64,000 nucleotides of DNA from Cannabis sativa. Lineage: Eukaryota > Streptophyta > Magnoliopsida > Rosales > Cannabaceae. The stretch spans positions 2,363,280 through 2,427,279 of the forward strand of contig NC_083605.1 of NCBI RefSeq assembly GCF_029168945.1, in the 5' to 3' direction. Numbering within the stretch: the first letter of the stretch is position 1; each line of letters opens with the position of its first letter. Positions 34,234 to 46,500 of the stretch are shown here, in pieces. The position numbers and the translations under genes were made by a program. Under the pieces are notes generated by a model. The model made no database searches. It was not told the DNA's origin and saw only the letters and a list, made by a program, of their open reading frames with translations.

Positions 34234-34497
34234 TGTTATAAATATTATTAATTATGTGGATGTCCAAATCTTTTATTTATTGTCATTAATTGTAATCAAC
34301 ATTCCTCTTTTCCTTAGTTTCCCTTTTTCTTAGTTTCTTAATATCTCACTCTTGTATTTGTATAAATAGGGGTTCACCCCATTGGAATAAACAACTCAGA
34401 AATTCTCATTCACTTTCTCTTTCTCTCTTCATCTTCTTCTTCTTTCTTCTCATCTACTTTATATTATTTTATATTATTTTATATTATTTTTATAACA
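34234..34497 (+). repeat. 5' LTR of the noncoding copia element
   Basis: 264 bp, begins TG and ends CA. It holds a TATA-like TATAAATAGGGG (about 34362) followed by a C/T-rich leader, as in plant LTR promoters. Confidence 0.9.
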
Positions 34498-34831
34498 CGT
34501 TATCAGCACGAGTCTCTGCCCAAGCTTCAAGCATGAGTCTATGCTATGTCCCAATGTAAGTATTTTGTTAAAGTTCTTGAATTGTTTCAAAGTCATGTAC
34601 ACTAAATATATATTTATATATATACTTATCTGACTGAAACAATTTCAAGAATCCTTTGTTTTCTTTTTTCTTTTTATCTATATATCCATATATTATATAT
34701 GTATGTATATGTTTTTATATATTTATTATTAATTTCATATATATATATATATATATTATGTTCTTATCATTCATAATATTTACAATATATGTGCGCCTAT
34801 GATATGATAGAGAAAATCTATATAAATTATA

Positions 34832-35128
34832 CATATATCCAAAAGATTATGTATTATCGATAAAATATTGCATATATCCTAAAGATTATGCATCATCGAT
34901 AAAATATTGCATATATCCTAAAGATTATGCATCATCGATAAAATATTGCATATATCCTGAAGATTATGCATCATCGATAAAATATTGCATATATCCTGAA
35001 GATTATGCATCATCGATAAAAAAAATTGTATATATCCCGAAGATTATGCATCCTCGATAAAATATTGCATATATCCTGATGATTATGCGTCCTCAATAAA
35101 ATCTTGCATATATCCTGAAGATTATGCA
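34832..35128 (+). repeat. Tandem array of a 39-bp hairpin unit
   Basis: Seven full units and one partial. Each reads CATATATCCTGAAGATTATG then CATCATCGATAAAATATTG with small changes. Across the unit border TGCATA…ATC pairs with GAT…TATGCA, with one bulged T and a five-base loop (CTGAA, CTAAA, CCGAA, CTGAT or CAAAA). A lone diverged unit lies at 35621-35644. Confidence 0.9.
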
Positions 35129-35251
35129 AACGTAATATTCATTATATAATTGATGGATATATAATGAAAGAGATGAATACATATTTATATATATGTTCTT
35201 GTATTCTTTGAGGACAATGAAAAGTAATCTAATATCGATATAGATTTTGAC

Positions 35252-38200
35252 AAACATTTCCTGAAGTAAATGTTTTATATTTGTCAAAAAAAAAAAAAAT
35301 GATTGTATTTATGTGAATACAACTAAAGAATCATTAAAAATGATTATTATTGATGCAATTTTATAGTGGATTTTGAATACCTAAAAAGAATATTAAGAAA
35401 ATTGCATTGAAACATCAAAGTATAAGAATAACAGTGAGCATGACTAATGTTATTTAAATACATGAGACATGTATTTATTGTTCATCATTCCCTGCAGAGA
35501 ATGATACGAATTGAAGTCAACTACTTTTAAAGATTATTTGTATTAGTCATGTTATTATACACTGTTATTGCTTGCAATGTTGAAAATTATTGCATGTGAC
35601 ATATATTAAAGATCAAATTTTGCATACATCTTGGAGATTATGCAAAAATTGTATTCATATATTCTTTGAAATATTGTTAAAGAAATTGCTGAGTAATTTC
35701 TTTTTATATATGAACAAGTAATAAATTTTTAAGAAATTTATAATAATGTTCTACTTGTTCAACGTCATTCCCCGAAGTGAATGTAATGATTTTAAATAAT
35801 CAATGGCATTGTTTGCTACTCAAATATTTCCAGAAGAAATTGGAAATAACCAAAAGATGAGATACCACACACAATCAAAGTGCATGAAATCTATATATCA
35901 TGTGTGGAATTGAATAATAGTGGTCGCGTACCTGTAGTACGGACACACTTATAGTCAAGATAAAAGTATACTTGATTATTTAATAGAATGTGAATTGTAC
36001 AAACTTATTGTACATTTAGAATATTTAAATATCATTACCTAAAGAGAATGAATAGACATGAAATTCTATTTCAAAGAATATAGATTTCACATATATTGGT
36101 AATGCCAGAAGCAAATTAATATATACATATTTTATTATTTCTTGAAATCAATAGTTTCAAACTATTGTTAGTACATGATATGTATATATATAGTTACTAT
36201 ATGATTCAGTTTGCATATTCCCAAAAGTGGATATATAATTTACTAATATTTGTTAGTGATCCAATATAATCAAAGTGATAAAGAATCACAAAATGATTAT
36301 TTGAAAAGCTTCCTGAAGAAGTCTTACATACAATTGCTACTTGGAGTAGTAAAATATATTTGTATGTACCTGATGTATAACTTTTATCTAGTTATGAAAG
36401 TAATAAGAAATAGCTTATTGTATGTACTGGTTGTACATTTAAATATATAATATATCAAGTCATGATAATTAGACTGATGAATAGTCTATTAATAAATTAG
36501 ACGACTTGTTAAAAAGATACCAGAAAAAATGAATGATATATTATGGTTATATCTATTTGACCATTACAATAACATAATGAAGTTGTCATGTATCTTTAAA
36601 TTATACACATCATTAAATTGATGATAGTGATTCCTGAAGAAATATAAAGTTTGATAAACATAATAGTGACTCCTGAAGAGTGTATATGTTTTGGAGAATA
36701 ATATAATTATATTATTCGTGTATATAAAAATGAAACTTTTTATGATTACTTATATGTTGTAGTGATTTTACATTACCTTGTGAAAGTTTCATTGAAATAC
36801 AAATTATAGTGAACCTGAAGTTCATGAATTGAATTATTTTGACATGATCAATCATATGCAATAAATTGTCAAAGAATTTGACTAAATTTTGTTGAAGAAC
36901 CAAAAGATTCTTCTCATTGTTATTTATAAGGCTCAAAAGAAGAATGTGCATATATTTGCACATAGAAAATATTTAAATTATATTTTCTTAACAATCTTGA
37001 GCCATTGTTAGATTTTTATTGCATAGTTTCTTATCGATGTGATAAGATTATATAATCATGCATTTACAAAATGTGTAAATTTATGTATTTCTAATTATAC
37101 ACGTATGACTCATTCTTATAAATGAATTAAGTTCATAAGGATTGAACTTGAAACTGAAGTTTATTGAACCTGAAGTTCAATGTCATATAGCATATATGAG
37201 TTTAAACAAATATTGATTCATTGTGATATACTGAAATCCCTACAGGTATATTAATATTATTAGATATCACAATTTTTAAAAATTCTCTCGATCAGGGGGA
37301 GAGAAGCAGTTGGGATCGATGATAATTTTTGAAAAATGATCCTTGCACAAAGTATATAAGAACAATATAGTTCAAAATGATATATACCAACTGCAAATCA
37401 ATATTATTCAAAGTTGAGATAGAATGAGTTGAAAACGCCTGAAGCGTAAATGAACAATGTAGAAATTATTAATAAATGTTCATTTGATTTGCCCTGAAGT
37501 TGTTAAATCTAGAGGTACTCATGGAGATACCTTAATGTTATAAAGCATTAAAATGATAACCGTGATGAAAACGGTACTCGAAAAGACTCCCAAGAGAAGT
37601 TAGACATAACACATTTGATCATAATTGAATCCCTGAAGTGATTCTATATAGGTACCTATAAATGATAAACATATTTGAAAAATATGTAATTTAAAGAGAT
37701 CTCTATAAGTTATGTCAATATGGGAGGAAATTATCATATAATGAAATTTTTGTCGACAATAGATGTTGAATGTTTGCATATGCAATAAACTAACATGAGA
37801 TAGCAAGGATCATGGTATTAGATTTGTCGAGAATTATCGACATACATTTTGATTTTTGGCCAAAATATTATGACGCAGTCCAGGCAAATTTACTCACATA
37901 TAGTGAAGTAAGACCTGTAGGGTGTGCAAATTAATATTTCTAATGAGAAATTTGCATATATGTATTTGTACATAATGAATTGTTGTACAAAGTTTGCATA
38001 GACATGAGATTGATTGAAGTAAGACTTAAATATTGAGAAAATATAATCATGATTTGATTATAGCCTGGAATATATTTTATGAGGATTTATAAGCGTCACA
38101 TAAATGTTGCAACAAAAAGTTATTTATTTGGAGCTCCTAATATAGTGAGAATTTGAAATAAGCCTTATCTAAAAATTCTAGAAGAATTTAATACATGTCT

Positions 38201-38733
38201 TAAGTGATATAAATTCAAAGTCGCGCGCACTACATGACAAAGATCTTTGTATGAAATAAAGACATGTAAGTAAATTATTATTTGAAAAATACCTATGGTT
38301 GTCTATGCAATATAAATTCGTAAATTATACGTTGTGATAGACTCTTGAAGAGTTTTTGATTAATTGAAGAACAAACTTTTATTTCTTTTGTATTTCGAGA
38401 AATATTAATGTATAAAGTTTGTTCATTAGTATTGAAGTCCTGAAGTACTTCATATGTATCAAGAATTATATATATGTATATATGATCATTTGATATGGAA
38501 ATTAAGATCATACAACAAGATGGAACAAATATATGGTCTTGGAGTACCATCATTGTCACAAATGAAAATTTATAGTACCATTAATGTCTTATGTTCATAT
38601 CTACTTGAAATTTTAAATTTTCGTATGAACAAAGTTGTGTACACACATGAATGATACAATTAGTTGGATAAAGACTAATGTTCCACGAACCCCTCATCTA
38701 TAATTTAGAAGTCCATACATACTCTGGAAGAGT
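35252..38733 (+). repeat. Series of short hairpins with CTGAA-type loops
   Basis: Positions and stems: 35252-35275 (AAACATTT/AAATGTTT), 35485-35504 (TCATTC/GAATGA), 35766-35783 (CATTC/GAATG), 35826-35840 (ATTTC/GAAAT), 35927-35941 (CGTAC/GTACG), 36215-36234 (ATATTC/GGATAT), 36309-36321 (CTTC/GAAG), 36669-36681 (ACTC/GAGT), 36810-36824 (TGAAC/GTTCA), 37151-37162 (AAAC/GTTT), 37163-37181 (ATTGAAC/GTTCAAT), 37435-37447 (ACGC/GCGT), 37627-37644 (GAATC/GATTC), 38341-38353 (ACTC/GAGT), 38435-38452 (GAAGT/ACTTC), 38721-38733 (ACTC/GAGT). Loops are variants of CTGAA (5 nt) or CCTGAAGT (8 nt). Stems differ between hairpins but remain complementary. Confidence 0.75.
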
Positions 38734-38861
38734 TATAGAAAATATATGATCAAAGATTATATATGGTGATATTTTAAAAGTGATAACAATAATCTTATGA
38801 GATATATTATCACCAAAAGAATTATGGATCATATGTGCATGAGGGGGAGACATATTCATGT

Positions 38862-39481
38862 TGCACTCTTTTTCCCTTAGCTCAGGTTTTGTCCCAATGG
38901 GTTTTCCTGGCAAGGTTTTTAACGAGGCAACTTGCAAATAGTTATGAATATGAAATATATATTGTACTCTTTTTTCCTTAGCTCAGATTTTGTCCCACTG
39001 GGTTTTTCTGGCAAGGTTTTTAACGAGGCAACTATAAATCATGTTAACATACTTGCATTTTATGAAGCAAGTAGAGAATGTGTGTGAGTGAGATCATTGA
39101 CATAGCATATTCGGGAAACATATGGATTGCACTCAATAAAGAAGTATCAACCCAAGCAATTCTCTATGGATAATACTGCTTGCATCGTTCAACTAAAAGG
39201 AGGTACATTGAAGGAGATAGAGTTAGAACACATTTCACGAAATTCTTCTTTATACGCTTCAAGAAAATGCATATTGGTGTTCAACATATTCAATCAAGTG
39301 TCAATCTTACAAACTTATTCACAAAGTTATTACCATCAACATTTGAGAAGACGGCAGACAAGATCGAAATTCGTCGATTAGAAGATCTCCACAAATGCCT
39401 AAATGAGGGGGAGGGAGTTAGTTTACACTATACTCTTTTTCCTTTGACCAAGTTTTCAGCAAGATTTTTAATAAGGCAGCT
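38862..39481 (+). repeat. Thrice-repeated pre-polypurine module in the noncoding copia element
   Basis: The motif CTCTTTTTCCCTTAGCTCAG followed by …TTTTGTCCCA…GGTTTT…GGCAAGGTTTTTAACGAGGCA occurs at 38864-38935 and 38965-39034, and in diverged form at 39428-39481. Each copy lies just after or near a GAGGGGGAG-like tract (38838, 39407). In copia relatives a single such module precedes the 3' LTR. Confidence 0.75.
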
Positions 39482-39503
39482 ATTATGGACATCCAAGGGG
39501 GAG

Positions 39504-39766
39504 TGTTATAAATATTATTAATTATGTGGATGTCCAAATCTTTTATTTATTGTCATTAATTGTAATCAACATTCCTCTTTTCCTTAGTTTCCCTTTTTCT
39601 TAGTTTCTTAATATCTCACTCTTGTATTTGTATAAATAGGGGTTCACCCCATTGGAATAAACAACTCAGAAATTCTCATTCACTTTCTCTTTCTCTCTTC
39701 ATCTTCTTCTTCTTTCTTCTCATCTACTTTATATTATTTTATATTATTTTATATTATTTTATAACA
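39504..39766 (+). repeat. 3' LTR of the noncoding copia element
   Basis: 263 bp, identical by eye to the 5' LTR except for one T in the final T run. Preceded by the polypurine tract AAGGGGGAG. Confidence 0.9.
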
Positions 39767-40543
39767 TATATAACAAATTTATGATATGCAATACAGATAT
39801 TATAATTATTGATAATTTTTAGTGCCCCTAATTTTTTTTTATATATTTTTCGTAAATATTATGTAATTTTATTAATAGTAATCAATTAAATAATAAAATT
39901 TGGAATTCAATTAGGACATTTCTCGTTAGGAATATGACAATGATTATAATAAGAAGAATGAGTCAACCAACCGGCTGCTTGATTTTCGGATCGTTTAACA
40001 AAAGAAACTGAAATAAAATCAGATAAAAAAGGTAACAACATCATAGTTAGATTCAAGAACACATATATTCAGTTTTTCCACCGCTCATAAGACATAATAG
40101 TAAAAACTGTTGCAACAGGTTCATTCAACTTCTTAGCTTGAACACTCAACTATTATAAAATATAATGTACGTAACTACACCACTAACAATTTCTTTAACC
40201 ATAAAAATCTTGTTATTCTTAAACACTAACAACGATTTGATGGCATGCCATCAAAGAACAAAGAAGAGGAACCAACAATAAAATAAAAACAAAACCATAT
40301 CACAGAGAACATTAATCACAATAACCTAAACAAAAGACACCCAAAATTATATCACAGTTATAAGACTAATCGTACTAGTAAAACCATAGACCCTGACCAA
40401 GCCACACCTAATCCCTAGGAGAGTTGACGGGCCTGGCTAAAAGAAAAGGCGACGTCCGACATCTAAAAATTTAAGAATGAGAAACCCCAGCAGACTTTAT
40501 TATATACTTAAAATTATATTAAGGTCTATATATGTGTCATTTA
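39767..40543 (-). other. 3' flank of reductase copy B
   Basis: Similar to the 3' flanks of copies A and C; about 760 bp without coding sequence. Confidence 0.6.
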
Positions 40544-43500
40544 TTAGAGATAGCGCCTCATGTAGTCGTCTACGGAAACATATTTGATTTCTGGATAAAG
40601 TTGAGTCGCCTCTACACCTTCATCGCCTATTTCAAAATTTGTTAGACAACCTTCAAAAAACGCATTGTAGTAATGTCCCATTCCAACTTGCCAAGCATAA
40701 TCTAGATCTTCATTTCCATACAAATTAAAATCCAACAAGAAATTAAGTTAGGTCAACATGTGGTTTTGATATAAGAACTAGTAATTAGGAAGAAAAATCA
40801 TATTAAATATATATTTTATATTAAGGTCTCACCTTTCAAATTAGCTAGAAACTCTTGCTTTGAGATTGATGACTTGTGCAACTCTTTGCCAATGAGGTTC
40901 TCCCAAACTTGAACAACTTCTCTTTGGGACAAAATATTCTTGGGTGGCCTAAGATACACAGTCTTATTCATAGTTCGAGGATCATCTATGGTTTTGATTG
41001 TATACTTTGCTATGTCATCTTCATCAATATATATTGCTGCCATATATTTATATTAATTTTCTTTTAGGCTAATTTATTATTAACTTGTAGCTAATATATA
41101 TATATAATTATTTGGGGGAGTTTTTAAAAATATATATATTTTTTTATGTTATATTTACAGTTTACGATCTAAAAATTTTATGAAAATACGCTTGTAAAAT
41201 TTTAAAATTACAAAAATACACTTTGCTCAACAAAAAGTAAGAAAACTACTAAAAACTACGAGAAATCAACGTCACGATAACTATAAATCAACTATATAAA
41301 TAAACTATAAAACAATTAGAAAAATAACATTATAATGACAACTATAAATAAACTATAAAATAACTAAAAAAAATGTTGATTTTATTGAAAGGGTATTTTT
41401 GTAAATAAAAAAAATTTAAAGCGTAAAAATAAAAATAAAAAAATTTCATATATTGAAGTATTTTTATATATATATATTTTCTTTAATTTTTGGTCATGTA
41501 AATTTTTCAATTATATGTACCTTTTTTGTTGCCATCTCCAAACAAAAGCACAGAGTCAGTAGAGGGAAGATAGCGACCGGGTTGCCCCAAACCGCCAAGG
41601 AAGTAACCAGCACAACAATTAGCTGAAATATATGTAAAAGGAATGTTTGCTTCTTCAATGGCTTTTCTCACTTCCATTTTGTCATCATACACTACTCTTT
41701 CTGCACCCATTGTAATATTCTTCATTCTTGCTACATCAAATCCAAACTCGGATGGCAAAAATCTCTGCACTTAATTATATTTTTATTTATTATTATATCA
41801 TTGATTTATCAATTTTTTAATGGAAAAATAATAATAAATTTGATAAATATTTCAAAGTGGAAAAATTATGAATGAATTATTAATAAATATATAGTTTAAA
41901 AAAAGTTCAATTGAAAAAAAAAATTGGTGTTTGATAAGAAAGCAAAAAAACAATTTTATTAATGCTCAAACTAAAATAAATATTATAAATATGTTTACAT
42001 TTATAATTATAATTTAAGATAAATAAATATTATGGTAAAAAGCGGCATAAGTATCTAAAGTTTTAAGCTTGTAAGTGACATAAACCTAATGTTTATTTTT
42101 AGCGGTATAAGTACGCAATGTTTATTATAAAACTGTAATTTTTGTCTAATTTTGTCAGTATAGACTATGTTATTGTTTTAAACAGGGGACATACAAGGCC
42201 TAATTTCTAGGTCATTTGATCTGAGAAAAACATGCAGTATCAATTACTTCTAAATATTCTTTTAATAAATTCAAAACGGGGTATGTGATGAAAAAATTGA
42301 AAGAAAATCACAATTTTACAAATATTTGGTACTTATACCGCTAAAAATAAACATCAATTTATGCCACTTACAAACTTAAAACGTTAGTTACTTATGCCGC
42401 TATTTATCTTAAATATTATAATAAAGTCTATTTTGGTCATTTTATATTTATTATTAAATAAGTTATATAATTTACAAAACTTTCAATAACTTTTCCTCAC
42501 AACACTGCTGGAACTGTTTTCTCCCACAACACAGGTACAACTGTTTTTTTTTTTTTTCTCACAGTACAACTGTATATATGACCACTCTTGGCGGGATAGT
42601 ATGTGTAGGAATATTTTATTCCTTCTTTACCCCTACACACAGCAAAAATCTAATCAAAAGCAAGGTCAATTAAGACCTTTCTCTCCCAGTCAAAAGCTCC
42701 TTTTGACTCTCTGATTTGAATCCTCAAAAATAGGGAAACGACAGCCCCTTTAATTTACTTTTGGTCATTTCAATTTTAAAGCAAAAGAAACCCTAGTCTA
42801 TAACATATATATATATTATCTTTATCTCTTTTATTTCACTCAGCACACACACACGGCAGCCCTAAAATAAACCCTAGCAGAGAAACTAAATGCCTCCTTC
42901 TTCTTCAATGTTCTTCAATGAAGAACATGAAGAACAGCCACAAAACCCACTGCCCAGAAAATAGAAATAAACCCCTTCCTAAACCGATTATAACCCTATA
43001 AATCCCAAGCAGAAAAATAACAAACACAGTATAAAATTGCAGAAAGTTTAAAGGAAAGAATGCACCAGATTTATAGAGGTTCCCCAAAAATTCTGGGTAC
43101 GTCCTCTTGAGCTCGCCTCTTCCAATATAGATCTTCAATGATCAAAGTTTACAAGGCTTGGATTCCAACTCACAACACTTTGAGAGGTAATCCGAATATA
43201 TATGTATATATACAGTGTTTTATCTTCCTCTATTTTCTTCTCTGTTTCTCTCAAAAATTCAGAACTAACAATATTGTATTTTCCTTCTTTGCAACATGAA
43301 CAACCCTTCCTGAGTTGTGGATCTCCAAACCCTAACTAGGGTTTCAAGGCAAACCCACTGTAAGCCTCAACCACAAACTCCCCTGCTTTGTTGTTCTATG
43401 TTTTTCTGAAGAAGAATTTGGATCTGTGTAAAATCTTCATTTTGTATCTGATCTGGTCTGTTGTATTGTTCTCTCTTAAAAATGTTGTTGATTTTTGCCT

Positions 43501-46500
43501 TTTATATATGTTGTAGAGGAATACAGGAAAAGAGTTAATAATAAAGTTTTAAACAAACTTTATTCATTAACTTATAAACCTGTCTAGGTAAATAGAGGCC
43601 AGAGGCCACCTAGTATTTTACTGCCTTGTAATACTTTGTGTAATATTCTGATTTTTACAGTGTGGTTAATATGGGGTTTACTTCAACAATTTCCACCTAA
43701 ACCCCATATAAACAGCTCACTGTAATCTCTGTGTTGTTTGACTGTATTTGAGGGTCTTAGCTCGAACCCATTAAGGGTTTTACCAACCTGTGTCAATCCC
43801 CAATAAGCTTAAGCAAAGCTTAAACTTATTGAGGGACACAACCTTAGTGCCCATGTCTGCTGGATTCACTTCAGTAGGTACTTTGTCTATCCCGATCAGT
43901 CCTTGTGAAACTTTATCCCTGATAAAGTGATATTTGATCTCAATGTGTTTTGTCCTATCATGAAAAACTGGGTTTTTACATAAATAGATGCTGCTCTGAC
44001 TATCAGAGTAGATTATAGGTTCCTTTTTCATTAACTTCAGCTCCTCCATAAGCCCTTTTAACCATAAAGCCTCTTTAATAGCTTCTGTAGTAGCTATATA
44101 TTCAGATTCAGTAGTGGACAACGCCACTACTGGCTGTAATTGTACTTTCCAACTAGTACAATTTCCCCCCGTTAAGAAAAAGTAGGCCGAAGTAGATCTT
44201 CTAGTGTCCCTGTCCCCCGCATAATCTGCATCAGTGAACCCTTCGATGTTCTGATGTGTTTGGTGACCCTGATAGACCAATCCCAACTTAGATGTACCTT
44301 TTAAGTATCTCATAAGCCATTTCATGGCTTTCCAATGCTCCTTTCCAGGACTAGACATAAATCTGCTTAGCACACTGATTGCATAAGCAAGGTCAGGTCT
44401 AGTACTAACCATCAAGTACATTATGGACCCCACTGCATTAGAGTAGGGAACATTCGCCATCTCTTCTTGTTCTAACTTGGTCTTAGGGCACATAGATTTA
44501 GACATAAGGTATTGGTTGGTAATCGGTTGTGAAACAACCTTTGAATCTTTCATAGAAAACTTTTCTATGATCTTGTTGATATAGTCTTCCTGATGTAGCA
44601 TGAGTTTCCCTTTGCCTCTATCCCTTTGAATGTTGATCCCCAAAATCTTAGTAGCCACACCTATGTCCTTCATTTCAAATTCCGACTTGAGCAAATCCTT
44701 GACCTTGTTGACATTTGACCTCTCTTTGCTAATTATTAGCATATCATCCACATAAAGTAGCAAGTAAGTGACTTTAGTAATTTCCGAACCTTTAAAATAC
44801 AAACAGTGGTCATAGTAGCTTCTATTGAACCCTTGTTTGGTCATAAAGGTGTCAAACCGTTTGTTCCATTGTCTCGGGGATTGCTTCAATCCATAAAGAG
44901 ACTTGTCAAGCTTGCAAACATGGTCTTCCTTGCCTTTAACCACAAACCCCTTTGGCTGCTCCATATAGATGTCTTCTTCTAGGTCCCCATGTAGAAAAGC
45001 CGTGGTCACATCCATTTGGTCAATCTCCATGTCAAACTGAGTAGCTAGTGCGAGCATCAACCTTATAGTCTTATATTTCACCACCGGTGAGAATATTTCT
45101 GTGAAGTCTATCCCTTCTTTCTGTGTGAACCCCTTTGCCACCAATCTCGCTTTGAACCTTACCGGTTCATCCTCGGTTCTCCCTTCCTTGACTTTGAAAA
45201 GCCATTTGCAAGATACCACACTCTTGCCATCGGGTCTAAGTACAACTCTCCAAGTCTTATTCTTTATGAGAGAGTACATTTCCTCCTTCATTGCTTTCAA
45301 CCAAGCCTTGTAGTTTCGGTCTTTGAGTGCTTCTTCATAAGATTGTGGCTCATAGATCTCAGCTTTAAGCTTGCACATATAGGCATAGGCAATACTCTCA
45401 TCCCACACATTGTAACTGTACTTCTGGTTCGGTTTAGGGACTCTTTTAGCTCTATCTCTTGTAAGCTGATATTCTGTGAGGTCTTCCTGATTCCCGTCTT
45501 CCTCATCTTGAACTTCATGTTCCACCTGAACTTGTTCCACCTGATTTGGTGCTTCTTGAGGTTCCATTTGAATTGGTTCCACCTGATCTGGATTCGGTTC
45601 CACTTCAGTTGGGCTGGTTTGAGAGACTCCAATAGATGTACCTGCAGGGTTAGTTTCTGTGGAACCTGCATCAAGCTCATTAGTATTTTTACAAGGAAAA
45701 TCATTTTCTTGAAAAATCACATCTCTACTAATGAGAGTTTTGAAACCTCCTTTCCCTTTCACCCACAATCTATAGCCCTTTACACCCTCGGGGTAACCCA
45801 GAAACACGCATTTTAGAGCCCTTGGCTCTAACTTGCCTACACTTTGATGTGCATAAGCCGCACATCCAAAAACTTTCAAATTAGACAAGTCAGGTGGTTT
45901 ACCAGTCCACCTTTCTTCAGGGGTTTTACCTTCAATTGCACTAGAGGGACTTCTGTTGATTAGGTATGTTGCAGTTACAACTGCTTCTCCCCAAAATCCA
46001 TTTGCGAGCCCGGCATTGAAAAGCATGCACCTTGCTTTGTTCAATATGGTTCTATTCATCCTTTCAGCAACACCATTTTGTTGAGGAGTTTTTCTCACGG
46101 TCCTATGCCTTTGGATTCCATTGTCTTGACAATAACCTGTAAACTCATCATTACAAAATTCTAGGCCATTATCTGTTCTTAGGGTTTTCAATTTCCGGTT
46201 AGTTAGGTTTTCAACAAGTAATTTCCAATGTACAAATTTTTGAAAAGCCTCATTTTTATGCTTTAACAGATAAACCCAAACCTTCCTAGAATAATCATCA
46301 ACAATAGACAAGAAATAGGCACTACCCCCAAAAGTTAGGGTTTTCTCAGGACCCCACAAATCTGAATGAACATAATCTAATATACCTTGTGATTTGTGTG
46401 TGCTAGTTTGAAATTTAAGTCTATGATGCTTTCCTAGTACACAAAATTCACAAAAATCTACCTTGGTTACCTTGTCCTTACCAAGTAGCTTTTGTTCACT

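Larger units (their letters stand above)
34234..39766 (+). mobile_element. Noncoding copia-type LTR element with nearly identical LTRs
   Basis: LTRs at 34234-34497 and 39504-39766 begin TGTTATAAAT, end ATAACA and differ by a single T. Target duplication TATAT at 34229-34233 and 39767-39771; the empty site is seen near 61194 in unit C. After the 5' LTR comes CGTTATCAGCACGAG, a primer-binding-site position as in many plant copia elements, and before the 3' LTR the purine tract AAGGGGGAG. Of the protein genes only a shredded 3' end is left (39127-39400: QFSMDNTACIVQLKGG; LTNLFTKLLPSTFEKT). The 4 kb between lacks coding capacity. It is a young insertion that must have used proteins of another element. 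Confidence 0.9.

Noticed and set aside
34832..35128. Array of regular repeats resembling a CRISPR
   Set aside because: The units are directly adjacent with no unique spacers, and the setting is a plant LTR element.
42905..43138. 77-codon ORF repeated at 48425-48658
   Set aside because: It lies inside the LTRs and is repeated only because the LTRs are; no homology recognised.
45343..45816. 157-codon plus-strand ORF
   Set aside because: Antisense shadow of the copia gag-pol ORF, low in complexity.
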